64,000 nt of DNA from Trochalopteron elliotii (lineage: Eukaryota; Chordata; Aves; Passeriformes; Leiothrichidae): the NCBI GenBank assembly GCA_024734555.1, contig JANPWX010000076.1:248001-312000 (forward strand), read 5' to 3'. Positions 12,401 to 27,700 of the stretch are shown one piece after another. How positions within the stretch are numbered: the first letter of the stretch is position 1; each line of letters begins with the position of its first letter. Position numbers and translations under genes: made by a program. The notes below the pieces were generated by a model, which searched no databases, was not told the origin of the DNA, and saw only the letters and a list, made by a program, of their open reading frames with translations.

Positions 12401-15400
12401 CAGAGTTATCTTCCCTCGTTATTCTGAGTTCTTCTTACACCTTGCGCTCTTCCCAAGATAAAATCCTGAGTCACAGATTTGTCTTGATCTGTACCTTGGT
12501 GGTGTAACACATATTTGTCCAGCAGCCTGGAGATAACTTTAACATCTTTTGAATCGCTTGAGTGTAAAGTAATTCTAAAGCATGTACTAATCAAATTAAT
12601 GTGTTGCCATGAATTTACTTGCAAAAAATAACCTTCTGTAAATCCATTCAACCCTTTTCAGCTTCTGAACTGTTATTTCCAACTGTAGCAGGCACAAATA
12701 TAACAGCTCTCTTCAAGAGAGATCTAAAGACTAATGTAAGCACAACCCTGCTGGGAAAGAAGAGGCTTCTCATTGTAATTTGAAACGGGTATAGCGAAAA
12801 AGTCCTTAACCCTTCTCTTGCCAAATAGAGCTTTAAACCTCTCCCTCATCTCTCCAATTTACAGTAATATACCTAATTTTGGCTATTGGCTGTTTTTTTT
12901 TAACAGCTTGCACAATCAATTTTAACTAACAATTTTAGGATATATAGATGGCGTAATATGGAAGCTCTTGTGAGCCTCCTTACGAGTCTATGGTTTAGTA
13001 AACCTGAGTAGGAAATTCTCATCACAGACTAAAATAGCATCTCACTAATTTAAGAAAAGTTTATGTTTTAGGCAAATTTAGCAAACAAAGGTGACTTTTT
13101 TAATAAACTCTGTAGGAAATTTTGTCAGTGGGGCTTGATTCACTCTTTTCTAAAAATGCTGGGAATGCAATCTGAATGAAAACAAATTTATTCAGCAAGG
13201 AGGATTTCAAATTGTGTGCAGCCAGTGCAGTAATTATGGTTATAGTCACAACTTTCATAAACTGTAATTTGCAATGATAATTTATTCAAAAAACATTTTT
13301 ACTCATAAATTGCTATACTACTTTTCCCAGTAAATACAAAAAGCTAAGATTTAATCCCATAGCCTGTTATTAACTGAAGATGGAAAAAGCATAACTGAAG
13401 AAATACGAATATTAAATAGATTTTAAAGCTGCTGCCCATGAAGTTAAGGTTCAGCGTAGAATTTTTTGACAGCCAGTAACTGGTATTTTCCTCTTGCTAA
13501 AACAAAATCACTGTGTCAAATTTCATACTGCTCAGATTATTGGTGGTCATTTTCCTTGCTGCTAAAATTCGCCTTTAGCCTTCAGGAGACTTTACTTTGA
13601 TGTAGAAAAAAGGGACAAAAAAGGTTTTTTGTCAACATGAAATTAGGGGAAAAAACTAGGTGTATAAAATCCATCCCTTTGGGTTTTCCTTTACATGACA
13701 CCTACTCAGCAAATCACACAGTCCTTGAGTAAACTTGGGAGTGTGACAGCAAGTATAGTCACACCCTAAGAAGCCAGGAACAATTTATCTAGTATATTAA
13801 GCACAAACAAGCTTTACAGTCTAGTCCAGACATCACCTAAATAAAGCTGATTCTCTCTCATAAATCAGCGCATGTAATGAACAATGCTTCTCCCAAGAAA
13901 GGATTTATCTCATGCTAGACCTGCCGAATTGGCACTAAAATTAGGAAGATATTTAGCAAAAGTATTGATATCCTTAGCAGAAGAGCAATCACAATAAGAA
14001 CACATTTTCTTTCCTCGCTAAGGTGTTCCTTTAAAATCTATATGTTAAAAGAAAAGTAGTATTTCCTGGTTTGTCTTCTTTTCACTTGTTCTGCTCAGTC
14101 AGTTGCAATGATACATTAGATTTTACCATACATATGTCTTTTCTGAATTTGGCCAACGCATATCCTGCGACAAGATTTCTCCCTCTTTTCCAGTAATATA
14201 TTTCCTTTTTTCCCTAAGCATTCATAAAAGTCATTGGATTGATTGCTCAGAGGATTTAAGTCCTCAACCCATCAGTTTGTCCAGCAATAGAAATTTCCTA
14301 TATTATATCACTAGAGTGTCCCACATTAGTTAATTTTTTTTTCATTAAAAAAGCCAAAAATGCCTTTATATTCGAGGATACTTTTATGTAGAAAAAAAGA
14401 GTTTCAGACAGAAACTAAATAAGAACGCATCAGAACCAGTAATCCTATGTTTGATGAAAAGAGCTCCTGTTCTTTTTATAGAGCCGTGACCAAACAAGTT
14501 ACATAAATACAAAGCATTTATTTTACAATAACTTGCACTACACTGTCACCAAATGTCCTGGACTAGACCACACAAATAATTTTTTAAAATTTTTTATTAA
14601 TATAAGCACAATGTCTTTTTGCATAAGCCTACATTCCATAAACACTCATTCTTAGCATGGGTATTTCATACAGGGCAGACACAGCTCTAAAACCAAAAGT
14701 CTTCACTGATAAAGGGAAAGGTGTCTGTAGTTGCTGATAGACCCCATTTTGCACTTTCAATGTGAAACAATGAACTTCTAAAGAAAAAATACCATGTACA
14801 ATTTCAATATGTCAGGATATACACAGATAGACTTCCTTCTTCCCCAGACAATAAACCTGGTAGGGACATAAGAAATCACCTGAACAGCCTCTACCCAGCC
14901 CCTTAAAAATAAAAGACTAAAATGACTCCAGAATCTAGCTGCCCTTAGGGAGAGATATCTGACAGAGGAGCACCTGGAGAGCAGGGACTCAGAGGCAGGA
15001 AAGCAGCAGAGCACCGTGCAGGCACCTTGGATAGGAAGCAGCTGCATGAATTTCTTAAACAATGTGGCATGTATGCACATGATGAGTGAATTCAGAACTC
15101 ATTGCGTTTGTACTAATCTAAACAATGTTAGAGAAAATATCGTAAGGGAAGTAATGAAACCTGGAAATCCAGATCTTGCCAATCTTGAATTCCAATGGAT
15201 CACCATTCACTATAAAGGTGAAAAAAATTATACCAGCCCACCACTGTAATCATTGAAGGTAGAAGTGGTTTTGTGGGCAATGCCCACTACTCAAAAATAT
15301 ACAAAAATCAGTGGATCGCTGCTCAATTCGGAATTCCTTTTGTTCTCAATGTCACATCAACAGAGGGTGGTTCCCCACAGCAATGATTCTCTGCAACTGT

Positions 15401-17760
15401 TTGGCAAATTAGGCGAAAATGCAGACCCTGTTCAGGACATTTGCAGTCTAAATCTGAAACTTATGCACACACAGAGAATGATTCTGATGGCCCTTTCTCC
15501 CCTTAATGACCAGCTGAATTTTACATTCAGATCAATATAATGTATAAACAGATGATCCAGCATTAAAAATGCTTAAGTCTGTTCTTATTACTTCCCTGCA
15601 AGGCTATTGCTGCAAAAGGTACTTGGAGAAAGACTCCTATAAAAAGGTTTCATGAGAGCTGGAGAAAAATTAGTTGCTAAACCTGCAGATTGCCCAGCAA
15701 AAAGAAAGCACGTAGTCTGGACATCTCCTGGGGGAGAAATGTGACACGGACACCACAATTTGTCAAACCTGTTATCCAACTCAGATTTACAATGGTATGG
15801 ACTGCATAAGGTGTACACTTGAGACTTTAGACATAAGTATGCACACATCAAAATGTTCCAAATGTCCAATCAAAAAACCTTGTACGATGACTTTCACTCA
15901 GTTTTTTATTTTATTGAGTTGGATGTTGTATGACAGATGTATTCTTACCCTGCTAACATAAGAATGAAGCACAAATGTATTTTTCTGCATCAATGAAACA
16001 CGTGTCTTCTAATGCAAAGATAATTCCAGTTGTAATAGGCACAGTGTGAAAACTGGTAGAATTAACTGCAGAAATTAGCAGCTGAGACAAAAATTAAGTA
16101 TTAATTTATACTTAAGTATTATAAAATAAGTATGATGTTTGTAAACCCCTTTTATTCAGAGTATTATTTATTTATATATAGAGAGAGTACTTCCATTTTA
16201 TGCTACAGCAAAAGGAGTCCATTGCAAAATAACACTTACTATGTGGAAGTGTTCAATACTTAGATTATAGTGTTATTTATTCAATTACCAACCAGTTTCC
16301 TGTAGCAAACGAGTTTTTCATCCAGGTATTCAAAAGCACAGGCAAAATCACAAATCAGCCTAGGAGGTAAGTCATCAAGCATTTTATAGATGGCAGTTAA
16401 TAGAACACTTTGTTTAAAACTCCAGTTTTAAGTACAATAATTAGTGAAGTTTGTTCTATTCGCAGTATATACAGAATGTTGTAAAACTATCAGCACAGAA
16501 TACTCTGCAGCATTAAAATTATACTTTTCTTTGACATTAAGAAAATTGAGAAAAATAATTTTGCAATCTGCCTGAGGACATTTTAGAAACTTATTGTATT
16601 CAAGGACTGGGAAATAAAAAACCTTGTTTCATACATACACTTCAGAAACAAGAACGACAAAATATACAATTAATAATATGATTCAACATCACAGTGCTAT
16701 CATTTGCATAATTTAAAAACCCAAAAACTTCCCAGAAATCCGCTTTGTCTAGATAGACAACAATACCCCAAATTGTCTTTAAAAAAAAAAAAGAAGGAAC
16801 TTCACTGAAGCAAATGCAAAACACTTGGACAAGAGCAACAACATTTGTAAGTAGTAAAGCATTTTTAAAGAAGATTATTCTTGGCTCAGCTTGTAGAAGG
16901 GTTTTATTGTGCCCCAGCTGCAGACTGGTACCTGCTGGTCTCCTTGTTCTCTGGCTGCAGCACGGCCAGAAGTATCTTGTGCTGTTCCCAGGCTGATTGA
17001 AGCACTTTTCCAGGGAACTTCTTGTGCCTCTTGCTGAAGTTCTTTTTATATTCAACTATAGATTCATACAGAAATTAATTTCTAAACAGATTCCTTCTAG
17101 GTAGCTGCAGTGCACTATTGTTCATATTGTGAAATACTCAACCTATCTAAATGTAGGTATTATTTCTTCCCTTGAGCATTTTGCTACTCTATTCCATAGC
17201 CGTGGCTTTAGCACCTCTACTGGCAATGGGACAGTGCAGCAGTCTCTTAATCTATCTCTAAATTAGTTTTGGGGGTTTTATACCATTTTCCTGTGCTTCA
17301 TTTTATACACACTCTTCCTCTCTTCCCAGTACTTTCTCCTATTACATCTCTCTACATTTAGCCTGCTACTTGAATGTGCTGCCTCTGATCCCACATGGAC
17401 TTTCTTTTCAGCTTTCTAAACTTTAAATCTTTTTTCCCCACCATCTCCATTTTCACATCTTCTTTCCTTCCCCACATATCTGTAGACAGATGTTATTTTC
17501 TTCTTTTAAAATTACTTCCTTTGTTTAGCAAAGTTTCCCCTTTTGTAAGAGATCAGCTGGTCTCTCAGGCAGTAAAAAAGGAGCTGCTGCTCTGGTACTT
17601 TCAATTGAAAGTGATCACTACCGTGAATCACACAATCCTTGAGAGACTAGTAATCTCCTCCTGTTGGAGGAGGATTGTGAAAGATAAAGATGTGCATGGT
17701 ACAACTGCTAGACTATGCACACCCTAAAATCTTTGGTATGTGCTAACTGATCTTTCTACA
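12401..17760. other. Intergenic 5' flank of BMP5, nothing recognised
   Basis: AT-rich, apparently unique DNA. Open frames here are short, mostly without ATG, and do not resemble any protein family. The only compositional change is a GC-richer stretch at about 16870-17045, reported separately. Enhancers may be present but cannot be seen from one sequence. Confidence 0.6.
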
Positions 17761-18772
17761 TAGAATCATAGAATAATTTAGGTTGGAAAACTAAGATGAT
17801 CAAGTCCAACCATTAAGCACTGCCAGATCCACCACTCAACTGTGTCCTGAAGTGCTACACCTATGTCTTTTAAATACCTCCAGGGATGGCATCTCAGTCA
17901 TTTTCCTGGGACAAGCTGTTTCACTGATTGACAATCCATTCTGTGAAGAAATTTTTTATCCAACTTTCCCCTGGTGTAACTTGAGGTCACTTCCCCTTGT
18001 CCTGTCACTTGTTACTTGGGAGAAGAGATAGACCCTCTACTTCACTAACCCCTCCTTTCAGGTAGTTGAAGAGAGAAGTAAGGTTTCCCCTGAGCCTCCT
18101 GTTCCCCAGGCTAAGCAACCCCATATTCCTCAGATGCTCCCCATAAGATTTGTGCTCCAGGCCTTTCACCAGCTTCCTTGCACTTCTCTGGACTTGCTCT
18201 AGTCTGGCCCAGAACTGGACACAGCATTTGATATGTGACCTCAGGCTGCTGAGTACAGAGAGACAATCCCTGCCCTGGTCCTGCTGGCCACACTATTGCT
18301 GATACAGGCCAGGATGCCACTGGCCACCTAGGCACACACTGGGTCATATTCAGCCAAATGTAAACCAGTACCCCCAGGTTTTCCACTGAGCAGATTTCCA
18401 GCCCCTCAGCCCCCAGCCTGTATTTCTGCATGGGGTTGTAGTGACCCAAACATAGGACTCCAACACTTGGCCTTGTTGAACCTCATAAAATTGTGTTTGA
18501 CCCATTGTTTGACCCATTGATCCAGCCCATCCAAATACCCTTTCTTACAATCCAGCGTATCAATACACCTGCCCAACTTGGTGTCATCCACAAACTGACT
18601 GAGGTGCACTTGATTCCCTGGTCCAGATCATTGATAAAGATATTAAAAAGGGCTGGTCCAAATCCCTGATCCCTGGGGAGCACCGCTAGTGGCCAGTTAC
18701 CAAGTGGATGTGGCACCATTCAGCTCCACTCTATGGGCCCAGCTATCCAGTTTTTAATCCAGAAAAAAATGC
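17761..18772 (-). mobile_element. CR1 LINE fragment with C-terminal reverse transcriptase remnant and 3' UTR
   Basis: Read on the minus strand, this is the 3' kilobase of a CR1 retrotransposon. The 3' end at 17761 shows the inverted tail signature AGAATCATAGAAT followed by AGGTTGG. Upstream, the minus-strand translation carries the RT words GPALFNIFINDL (near 18640) and FVDDTKLG (near 18580), then a conserved NFMRFNKAKC segment and an ENLGVLVY segment near 18370. These lie in different frames, so at least two frameshifts are present. A 12-bp tandem duplication at 18495-18518 repeats a Trp-Val-Lys coding unit. The element is 5'-truncated, as most CR1 copies are, and dead. Confidence 0.95.
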
Positions 18773-21700
18773 AAATATTCAAGCTGTGGGTCTGTTTAGC
18801 AAGCCAACATGCTGTAGCACTGTGGTGGCAATGGTGAAACACAAATCAAGAAAAGTCTTTAAAATAAAATACTGTTTTCCTGAATTTCTCTCATTTGACC
18901 ATACTCTCTTCTGGCATGTAATGCCTTCATCTTGCAAAATTATTATGATTGGCCACAACTGATGAAATTTATTTAATTAACAATGGGTTACTGTTGCCAG
19001 TGCGTAGTACAGCAGTCTGTTCAAACCAGAATTTATTAAGCTATCAAAGCAAAGGAATAAAGTGAAAAATCAGTTTATGCTGTTGCTCTAAAAAATCTGT
19101 TTGTTTCTCTCAGATGTTTGTTATGGTGGTTGAGAAAAACTGAAATACTGGAGAAAATACATACCTAAAATCTGCAGTAAATTTGCAGCAAAATCTTTAC
19201 ATTGAAGCTGAAAGATTATTGTACCTACTAAACTTTCCTTTATGCAGCCAGAGGTCTGAAAACATGACCTGCATGATGTTAAATAGAGTAATCCAAGTCT
19301 CTTGTAAAGCAGGCTTAGGCGAGAGGAACATGATTTACATTGCAACCCTCACATCTGAAACTGCATTGCAATCTAAACATGGAAGAGACACGGGAGCAGT
19401 CCTTCATTTCTGCTTTTTTAGCTTTACTGCTTTCCATGTTTGTTCCTTAACATTTAGACCTTTAAATTGGAAAAAAATGGTATTTCCTGAAGGAATTCTA
19501 GCTAAACCATGCAAATTATGAAAGAGCTATAGACGCTGACTGAGACTGCAGGACAGTGTTTTCCTTTGGGAAGTGGACTCGATATTTTCATAAGTTTTGC
19601 TATCTGTTATCAAAAAATATATCTGCCTTTCTAGCAACAAGCATTGAATCACAAAAAACAGAGTCTTGTTCGTGAATAGCTTAGATTAGGATGATACATA
19701 TAATAAAAATACTTCTGCGTAGACCAAGCATGTGAGTGTACCTTCTCATTGTGATTTCTCAGACCAGATGCCCAATATTTTTTATGCTCTTTTTCTCCTC
19801 TTTATGTTCTTTTAGTGAGAAAATTTACACTGGGACAAATCAATGAGAATTTTCTATGACTTTTAGACATTTTGGATATTTTGTGTATGCTCCTGTGAAC
19901 ACTACTAGAAGAACCAGATGCAATTGGCTGGCAGAAAAGCTTCCACCCTTGAGACGTTGTTGCCTCCTGGCTCTGACATCTTCCTTTGGCATGAGAAGGG
20001 TGATAGAAAGGGAAGGTCAGTCTCATGGCAGAAGCATTTTGCAACAATTCATTCTGAGGCCCAAGGTTAACTAAGTTCTCATCTCTTCATTGTAATTCAA
20101 AGATAATCAGCCATTTTCTTCACCATTTCTGTAAAGCTTTGCGAAGTTTGTTTTCCTATATTTATGGACATTTAAAGAACTAAAATTCTCTGTTTTCAAG
20201 CAATGACTGATCCTGTTAATGCAGACAAAAAAATAAAATATGTTTGTACTACAGAATAGCAAGAGAGCCTCAAAGCCATAAAACTTCTGGCTTATTTAGT
20301 GCTCTCCTAAAAAACATAAAGATGACCAAACAGATTATTTGTATTAAAAAAAAGAAAAGAAAAAACGAGGAAAACCAAACTTTTCAGTCTAAGAATTCTG
20401 TTTCCAAGTTCAATCTAAAATCATGTTTTATGGCTACATTATAAATTGCTTAAAAATGGGGTTTATAATGGAAATGGTGACAAACTTAACTATGGCAGCA
20501 CTAGCAGGCGCCAGCATAATTACAGTCTTCTCAAGACATAACTTATTACAGGCTACACAGCAGAGCCAGTATTTTGTATTTTAATTAAGAAACCTGGATT
20601 TTGTTTGTAATAATTGACTGTTATGCCGCCCCTCTTGCCAGGACACTCTTTTACAAGAGACTTTTGCCTCTAGTAGTCTTTCTTTGTTAAATATTTTAAA
20701 TGCATTTTATATTTTTGACCAGAAGATTGTATGCATTTTATAGATCATTATTAACTGTCTTTTGATGACTTCAGTTGTTCTATATTTTTTTAATGGAGAT
20801 TGTTGTTCCTCTCATCTGTCACCAGAAAAGGTTTACAGTTTAGGTCTCTGAAAAGGATAATACTATAATATCTGTGTTATCTGCTTCAATCTGTACCATG
20901 CAGGCCTTCCATAAGAAAGCATTTTCTTTGGCAATGCTTTGCTAATGCCGTAGGCAGGTACTACTGATCTTGTAACCCAGAGATACCAAAACAATTACAG
21001 TGTCTCTCTGCTGTCCCGACAAGGGCATCATGTCAGCTGCCACCATGTGGGACAGACAAGTTTAGGTCCTAGCACTGAGCTGTATATCCTACTTGTTACA
21101 AACTCCCTGTACATTGCTGAAATTAAAAAAGATGGCACATAGTGGTCTGTGAAACACCAGCTGTTTGTCAGTGTTGGGGGGGAGCCAGCCAGGCACTGGG
21201 GCAATGCCACATGGTTTGCTGCCACCTCTCAGCACCTCAGAGCCTCAGTGGCCTCTGCTGGCCATGCTCCTCCACCTGCCTTGCCCTCACCCTCACCCCT
21301 CACCTCTGCAGCAGTTGCTGCTACAAACATATTCACTCAGTTTTTCAGCTTTGCCTTTGTTTCCTGATTTCTTTCAGCTGTGCTTCATGTTGCAGGATAG
21401 TGTCCTCTGCAGCCAGCACTGACAAATGGCAGCAGCTCTGTACATGCCTGGTGCACAAGCACTAGGTATCTAAGTTTGACAGCAGGTAACTAGATGCTTA
21501 GAGAAGGACCTTGATATGCACAAAATTAAGTAGGTCACACCAGCCCATGAAGAATTTTAATATGCTGTAGCTTAACAGGCACATGTACACATGAGATTTA
21601 TAGAAGCATTTAGCAATTTTAACTGAAAACAACATATGAATTGAAGCATTTTGGAACAAATAGAATCTTGTTCTCAAATTTTTTTGTTGGTTTTTTTTTC

Positions 21701-24700
21701 TGTGCCTGACTGGCACTGAGTACAACAGACTCAGCTAAAAGCATTGTTCACAGTCCCTTTCTTTCTCTCTGTTTGGCCTCGGAGCAATGCTGTTCTAACT
21801 AACACTATTCAATCATTTTCCCCCAGGACTGTCTACCAACCAGAGAGATTATCAAAGTTAATTATGTCACTTCCTTTCTTTTTTCCAACACACTTGCAGA
21901 CTACGAAAAGAGACAAAGGAGTCAGCCTTACCAGCAGATCTCTGCTTCCTCCTACAGAAGTTTGTCTCCTGCCAAGAGGACCTTCAAAAAGGCTTTGCTG
22001 CTTTTGGATGTTCCAAGTGGAGCACAGGAAAAAGAGCATAGGATATAATCTACCACTACATGGTATGAGAGGAAAAAAATCTAGAAAATAGTGGCATTGT
22101 CTTGCGACTTTCTTTTGGAGCCTGAAGCACTTATCAGTATTACATTACCAAAGACTTATCATTATGGCCAAACAGATGACTAAAAATGAAAAAAAAAGTC
22201 TTTATTTATATTTTGTGTCCTTGGAGAACAAATCCAAAATGAAGGGCAAGTGAAGGAAGAAATAGACAGCAAGAAAATCCTTAGAAAATACAAAGAAATT
22301 GTATTACAGGCCTTTCTCAAATATCTGTATTTAAGAAATCAAATATCTTAAAAATCACTCTTCACCAGCTATTTATTAGGTGGCATTGATTTCAACTGTG
22401 TGAGGAAAAAAAAGCTGTAAAATATGTTTCCGTGATAATGCTCCATCAGAAGAACTGATGAGCAAGAAATAATCTGTGGGATGACTGGAAAGGATGAAGT
22501 CTGAGCCTAGAAATCCACATCTAGCCAAGGTCCAGTGAGGTCCCTAGGAAAGGGAAAGTCTGTTTGATGCACTGGTGGATCATTTTCTGACATGCCTCCT
22601 GCTTTTAACCATGAGAAAGAGGGAAGGCTGTAAGGTGAGATGTCAAGCAAGTTCCAGTTCAGCTGATGCTACACAAGGCAAGAAGCAACCTTGTCCAGGG
22701 AAGTTGTCCAGTGAGAGAGGCACCCAGTACCGTCCAAGCAGGGTTATGGAGCTGAGAGCGAGGAATCAGGGTGGCGTATGACCACCAGATTTTAGAGAAC
22801 ATAGTAGATTTCAGGACTGCTAATGAAGTATTATTGCACTAAGTGCTAATGTAGGTTCAGTTCCATAATTTTTTCTCTACTTGGTCGCATGTTAAAACAC
22901 TTTTTCATCTGATTCTCCAAACAGAGCTAGAGCAATATTTCATCATGCAGGAAATGAGAGGGACCAACAAACAGACTGCATGTGACAATGAAAAAGAAAA
23001 AAACTCAGCCCCATGATCTGACTCCTTTATCCAAACTGACTAGACTGATTGCCTTGACATCACGTTTATCAATTCCACATGTTTTATGCGGAAACTTTTT
23101 TCTAATTCCCAGAAAAGAATGCCTACAAAGGTGAAAGCAGAAACGAGTAGAATCCATCTCCTAGGAGTATGTATTTGACTGCAGCACTTCGTTATTTTGT
23201 GCCATGGAAGGGAAGCTAATACACCCTTTTAAAAGCAGAAAGAATTTTGAAAAAATTAATGTATTTCTGAAACAAAACTTACAGAAAAAGAGGTGTGCCA
23301 GAAAAAGCAAATAGAGAATAATTATCTTTTCTGTGGTCAAGAGGAAGACAGCTAGACAGAAGTTCTTGAACACCAACAGATTTTCCTCATGAAGCATCTT
23401 GTTATATGAACATGAGCTATTGCCAAGATTTGGGCTACTCAAGAATAAGAGAAAGAATTAAAAATACTACTAGGAGTCATTGCTAGAAAACCAGAATTGG
23501 ATGTCAGTCTCTCAAGAATGATATGCAAATGGGAAACTAATGAACCTAAATCTCTGCCATCAGATATCAAAAGCGGAAAAAATATAATAAGTAAAATTTT
23601 AAAAAAGTAAAATAAAAGATTAAGGATTTTTATTGGAAATATAACACTATTTTTACAGGATTTGTCAAAACAGAGTTTTCTATACAAAATGTATAACAGC
23701 TAAGAGCAAAAGCTTTGTTTTTTTTACCTGATAGGAAACCTCTTCTCTCATGTTATGTGTAAATAAAAGGGTCATTAAACATGAGAACTCAGCCGGAGCT
23801 GAGCAACAGGATTTTGTTCAATCATTAGCAGTTGTGAATCCATTTTCAGGTTCTGCAGTCATCTTCCATTTGTTCTCTGAATGCAGTGTGGAGCATGACT
23901 CTTTCTCAGCTGGAATTGTTCTGGCGACTTCTGTCATAACACTGGAATGATAGGAAATGTTGGCCAAATCATGCAGGCTTTAGTCAGGCAGTGCACCCAA
24001 TTAAGTTGGTGAGAGATTTTCCCTTCATTTGGACTGTGGAAATGTTTCCTTCATTCATTCACAGAACATGATTCTTACCTTTTTGTTTGTTTGTTTGTTT
24101 TTGTGCAGTACTGAAGGATAACATGAACACTGTCTGGCTATTTAATGCATTAACAGCCCTGTCCACAATGTACCAACTCCATCCTTCATAGGGGGGCAGT
24201 TGGTTATAAAGGTGTGTGTGTTACACCACATCCATAAACTCATTCTAATCAGCAGCAAAACATACTCTGGCCCCATTCCAGCAGAGCACTCAATCATTTA
24301 CTTATCAGTTGAAAGGATAACTCAAATACTCCAAATTATGAACACGCTTTTATGCCTTGTTCCATCACACCCAGAATGTTTGCACTATTTGCTTGGATTA
24401 ATACTAACCAGAGACTGAAAGAGATGAAATGGGGGAGAGAGGTTTAGAGCAAACTGACATTCCAAGCACCACAACAATACAACTGCAATATTTTAATCCT
24501 ACTAATACTTTTCAAATGGTTTTGAACAACCACCTGCTGAACAGATGAGATCTCTGATTAAAAACTTAAGCCTCTGGTCTTCAGGAATACTATTTTTTTT
24601 TAAGAAATAACCTTGTTTTTAAGTCATCCCAAACCATTCCACTTGCATTTAAATTGGCGTCATCAGTATTTCAGTTTCCTGGGATGAATACTGAAAATGT

Positions 24701-27700
24701 CCTCAGGTCTTTGTTTTTCATAAATTTTCTTCTCTTGCCTGCTACAGATGACACAATATTCATAAAATCAGGACCACTTGCAGGTAGCCCCAGCTGTCTG
24801 TGGGTGATGCCTGAGCGAGGCTACCAATAGTGCTACTGATTAGATTCCAGTCTGGCACATCTTCTTTTCCACAGCCACCTTTTACTTTCTGAACCATGGG
24901 CATGCCCTACTTTTACTCATTGATTTATTTGTGATGAAATAATACTCAGAGAAATATTTATACAATAAAGTAGTAAAGAAATTTATGCCTTGTATGGATG
25001 ACACAAAATATTACTTTAAATTACTGTATTATTTGATAAAAGGTAATAAAAGAAATGCATCAAACCAGAAAACTTTGGTCATTAAAACTTAAAAGACAGT
25101 GGTTACAGACAGTTACAGATGAACAAACACATACACAAACAAGAGTTAATGATAAATACTTGGAAAATACTTAGAATATGAGAGAGCCAAAAGTCTGTCA
25201 AAAGCAGAAGTAGGAGAGTAAAAAAGGGGAGAGATTCCTGAAGAGATTATATTTTACAGGAATTTCTTCATTGTAGCTCAAGAAAATACATGGAAATTGT
25301 TCCATGTAAGTTTCTAAGGTAAAAAAACAAAAATCAGAGTGGATGGTATGGACCAAAACTTTGTGGTTAACATCATGCTGCAGATATGTCATCTTTAGGT
25401 TACAAACCAATGTTTATGTACACCTTTGAAGAAAAAAACATTAGCAGATCTCCACCATCCCTTTTAATATTAGTATGAAGGTGATACCAATGGGAGTGGT
25501 TCAGTCCCATGCTCACTAGGCATATTTAACAAAAGAATCAAGAGTAAAAGCACAGATATCCACACACAACTCAATGAATGAGAAGTGAAAAAATAACAGT
25601 TCACTTTTACATAACATTTATGCTTGTGAGTGAAGTTTACACAGACACTATCCTTTACAGTTCTTATTTCACCTTCAAACTACAGCAGTGTGAACTACCT
25701 GCCATTTTATTTAGATTATTACTACCTGAATAAAATAATCTACAAATTGCCCATTACTTAAATCTCCTCTTATTTCCCATAAGATGGCTTGAACAACTGG
25801 AAACTGATTTCTGTTATTTTTCATCTTAGATTCACTGTTCCAGTGCCCACTTTGGTCTGACAGAGACACCTTAGCTCCCTATTGGTGGCTGTTAGGGAAC
25901 TTTGTAGGACAGATAGCCATTTGTCATTGGGCCACCATCACTCTTGAGGTGGTTGGGACCTATATCCATCCTGCCTAACAGCAAGCATAAGGGCAGGATC
26001 TTCACAGTCAAAAAAGAGGAATGGGTCTAACCAGGATGCATTTCATCCCTCAGGCATCCTCATCCTTCTCAAGAAGTTACAAGCCCCTAGAATTGTAGTC
26101 TGTAATTCTCCTCAAAGGACAGCACTGCTCCTCAAACACTCCAGCTTTTGTGTTTAACAGGAGTGAGGTGTGTGTATTATTCAATAAAGATAGTTGTACA
26201 TGGATTTCTATCACAGGTTTCTCCCATAAATATAGAGAAAAGAGAATTGATGAAATATACCATATCAACAATCTGCAGTAGTAGAAAGCATCTATCTGAC
26301 CTTATCCAATACAGGTAGAAGTCATCCTCAACACACGTGTCCCTTTTACTGTTCACTGTGCAAGTACCAATACATCGCTCCTAGGTGAAATAACTGTGAC
26401 ACTCTTACAAACTCAATGTCTAGAAGACAGAATAATCCTGAAAATTAACAATATCTCATAAGTCACTGACTTTTTGATTAAGTTAATTGTGGAAACTATT
26501 TACTAATTATCTCAATGAATTATTAAACCTAATACATCAAATATCTAAAATGTATAAATAATGAATTTTAAATCTGTCAGAATATGGGTAAAATATATTA
26601 TATGATAAATATTTTTCAATGCCACTAATAAATTTTCTTAAGCAATCTTAATCCTGCTTGCTGGTTTATGCTAAAGTAATATATGGCAAGCACAGGGGTT
26701 TCACTTAGAGCTTCATTTTTTATCATAAGAGAACTCATGTTTTTGGAGAAACGCAGATTTACAATCCAGGAGACAGCTATATGACAATCTTGATAGAGAA
26801 ACTGGTCATACTGTGGGCATATTTAATAAAGAAATAAATCAAACATTAAAATAATTCTCTGAGGAAACTTACTTCATTTGAAGGGAGAAATAAAGGTTCA
26901 CCAGTAACCATAGTGAGTTCATATTATTGCCTTTGTTTTTATAAGTTGTTGCCATGACTTTTTTTGACTTTTGGGCTAGATTGGACTTAAAACACAACAG
27001 ATGGCTACAATTATGTGTCTGTAACTCTTTTTTAGAATAACTAAACAGAGCACAATAAAATAAACAGGCTTATATTCCAAAGAGACTCACACAGTTTAAG
27101 AGAGCTATACATGGTTATTAAAAAAAAAATCCAAAACATTCTAGACTCTAAATACAATAGGAGTAAAGCATAAATGAGAAGTTAGTTTCACAATGTGCTG
27201 TATTCCATAGGCACATGATTCATACCTATAATTTAATTCCTTTGACTAGCAATTTCAGGAATAAAATGATATCACTTTATAATTTTGTGATTATTTGGGG
27301 TCCAAGCGTACATTCCTTTCAACAGCACAGCTTCCATTGAATTTTGTCTCAGCAAGAAGTGGTATCTTGGGCATTTTGTAGTTTAGCTTTTAAGTAATTT
27401 TGATTTTTTTTATCTAGAATGAGTCTTTAAGAAACCTTTGGATCAGTTGTTTTCTAAAAAGAAATTTATTTTTTACCTCCTGGTACCTCAATTTGTGTAC
27501 CAGCAGCCCTAGTAAAGGGCAAAAAGATACTTTAATAAGGGGAACTGAAAAAGTCATGGAAGGTTTTTGTGACCAAACAACACCCTAACTGAATCAAAAA
27601 CACAACATCCTTGTGCCTTTAAAGCTGTGTTGTGTAACATAGATTAACACAAGCTTCAAATTATGCTATTTGAAGAGCATAAATGGCTTCAACTGTTGCA

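Noticed and set aside
16642..17055. 137-codon frame on the minus strand
   Set aside because: It begins with TTG, has no early ATG, and its translation changes character between GC-rich and AT-rich halves like random sequence.
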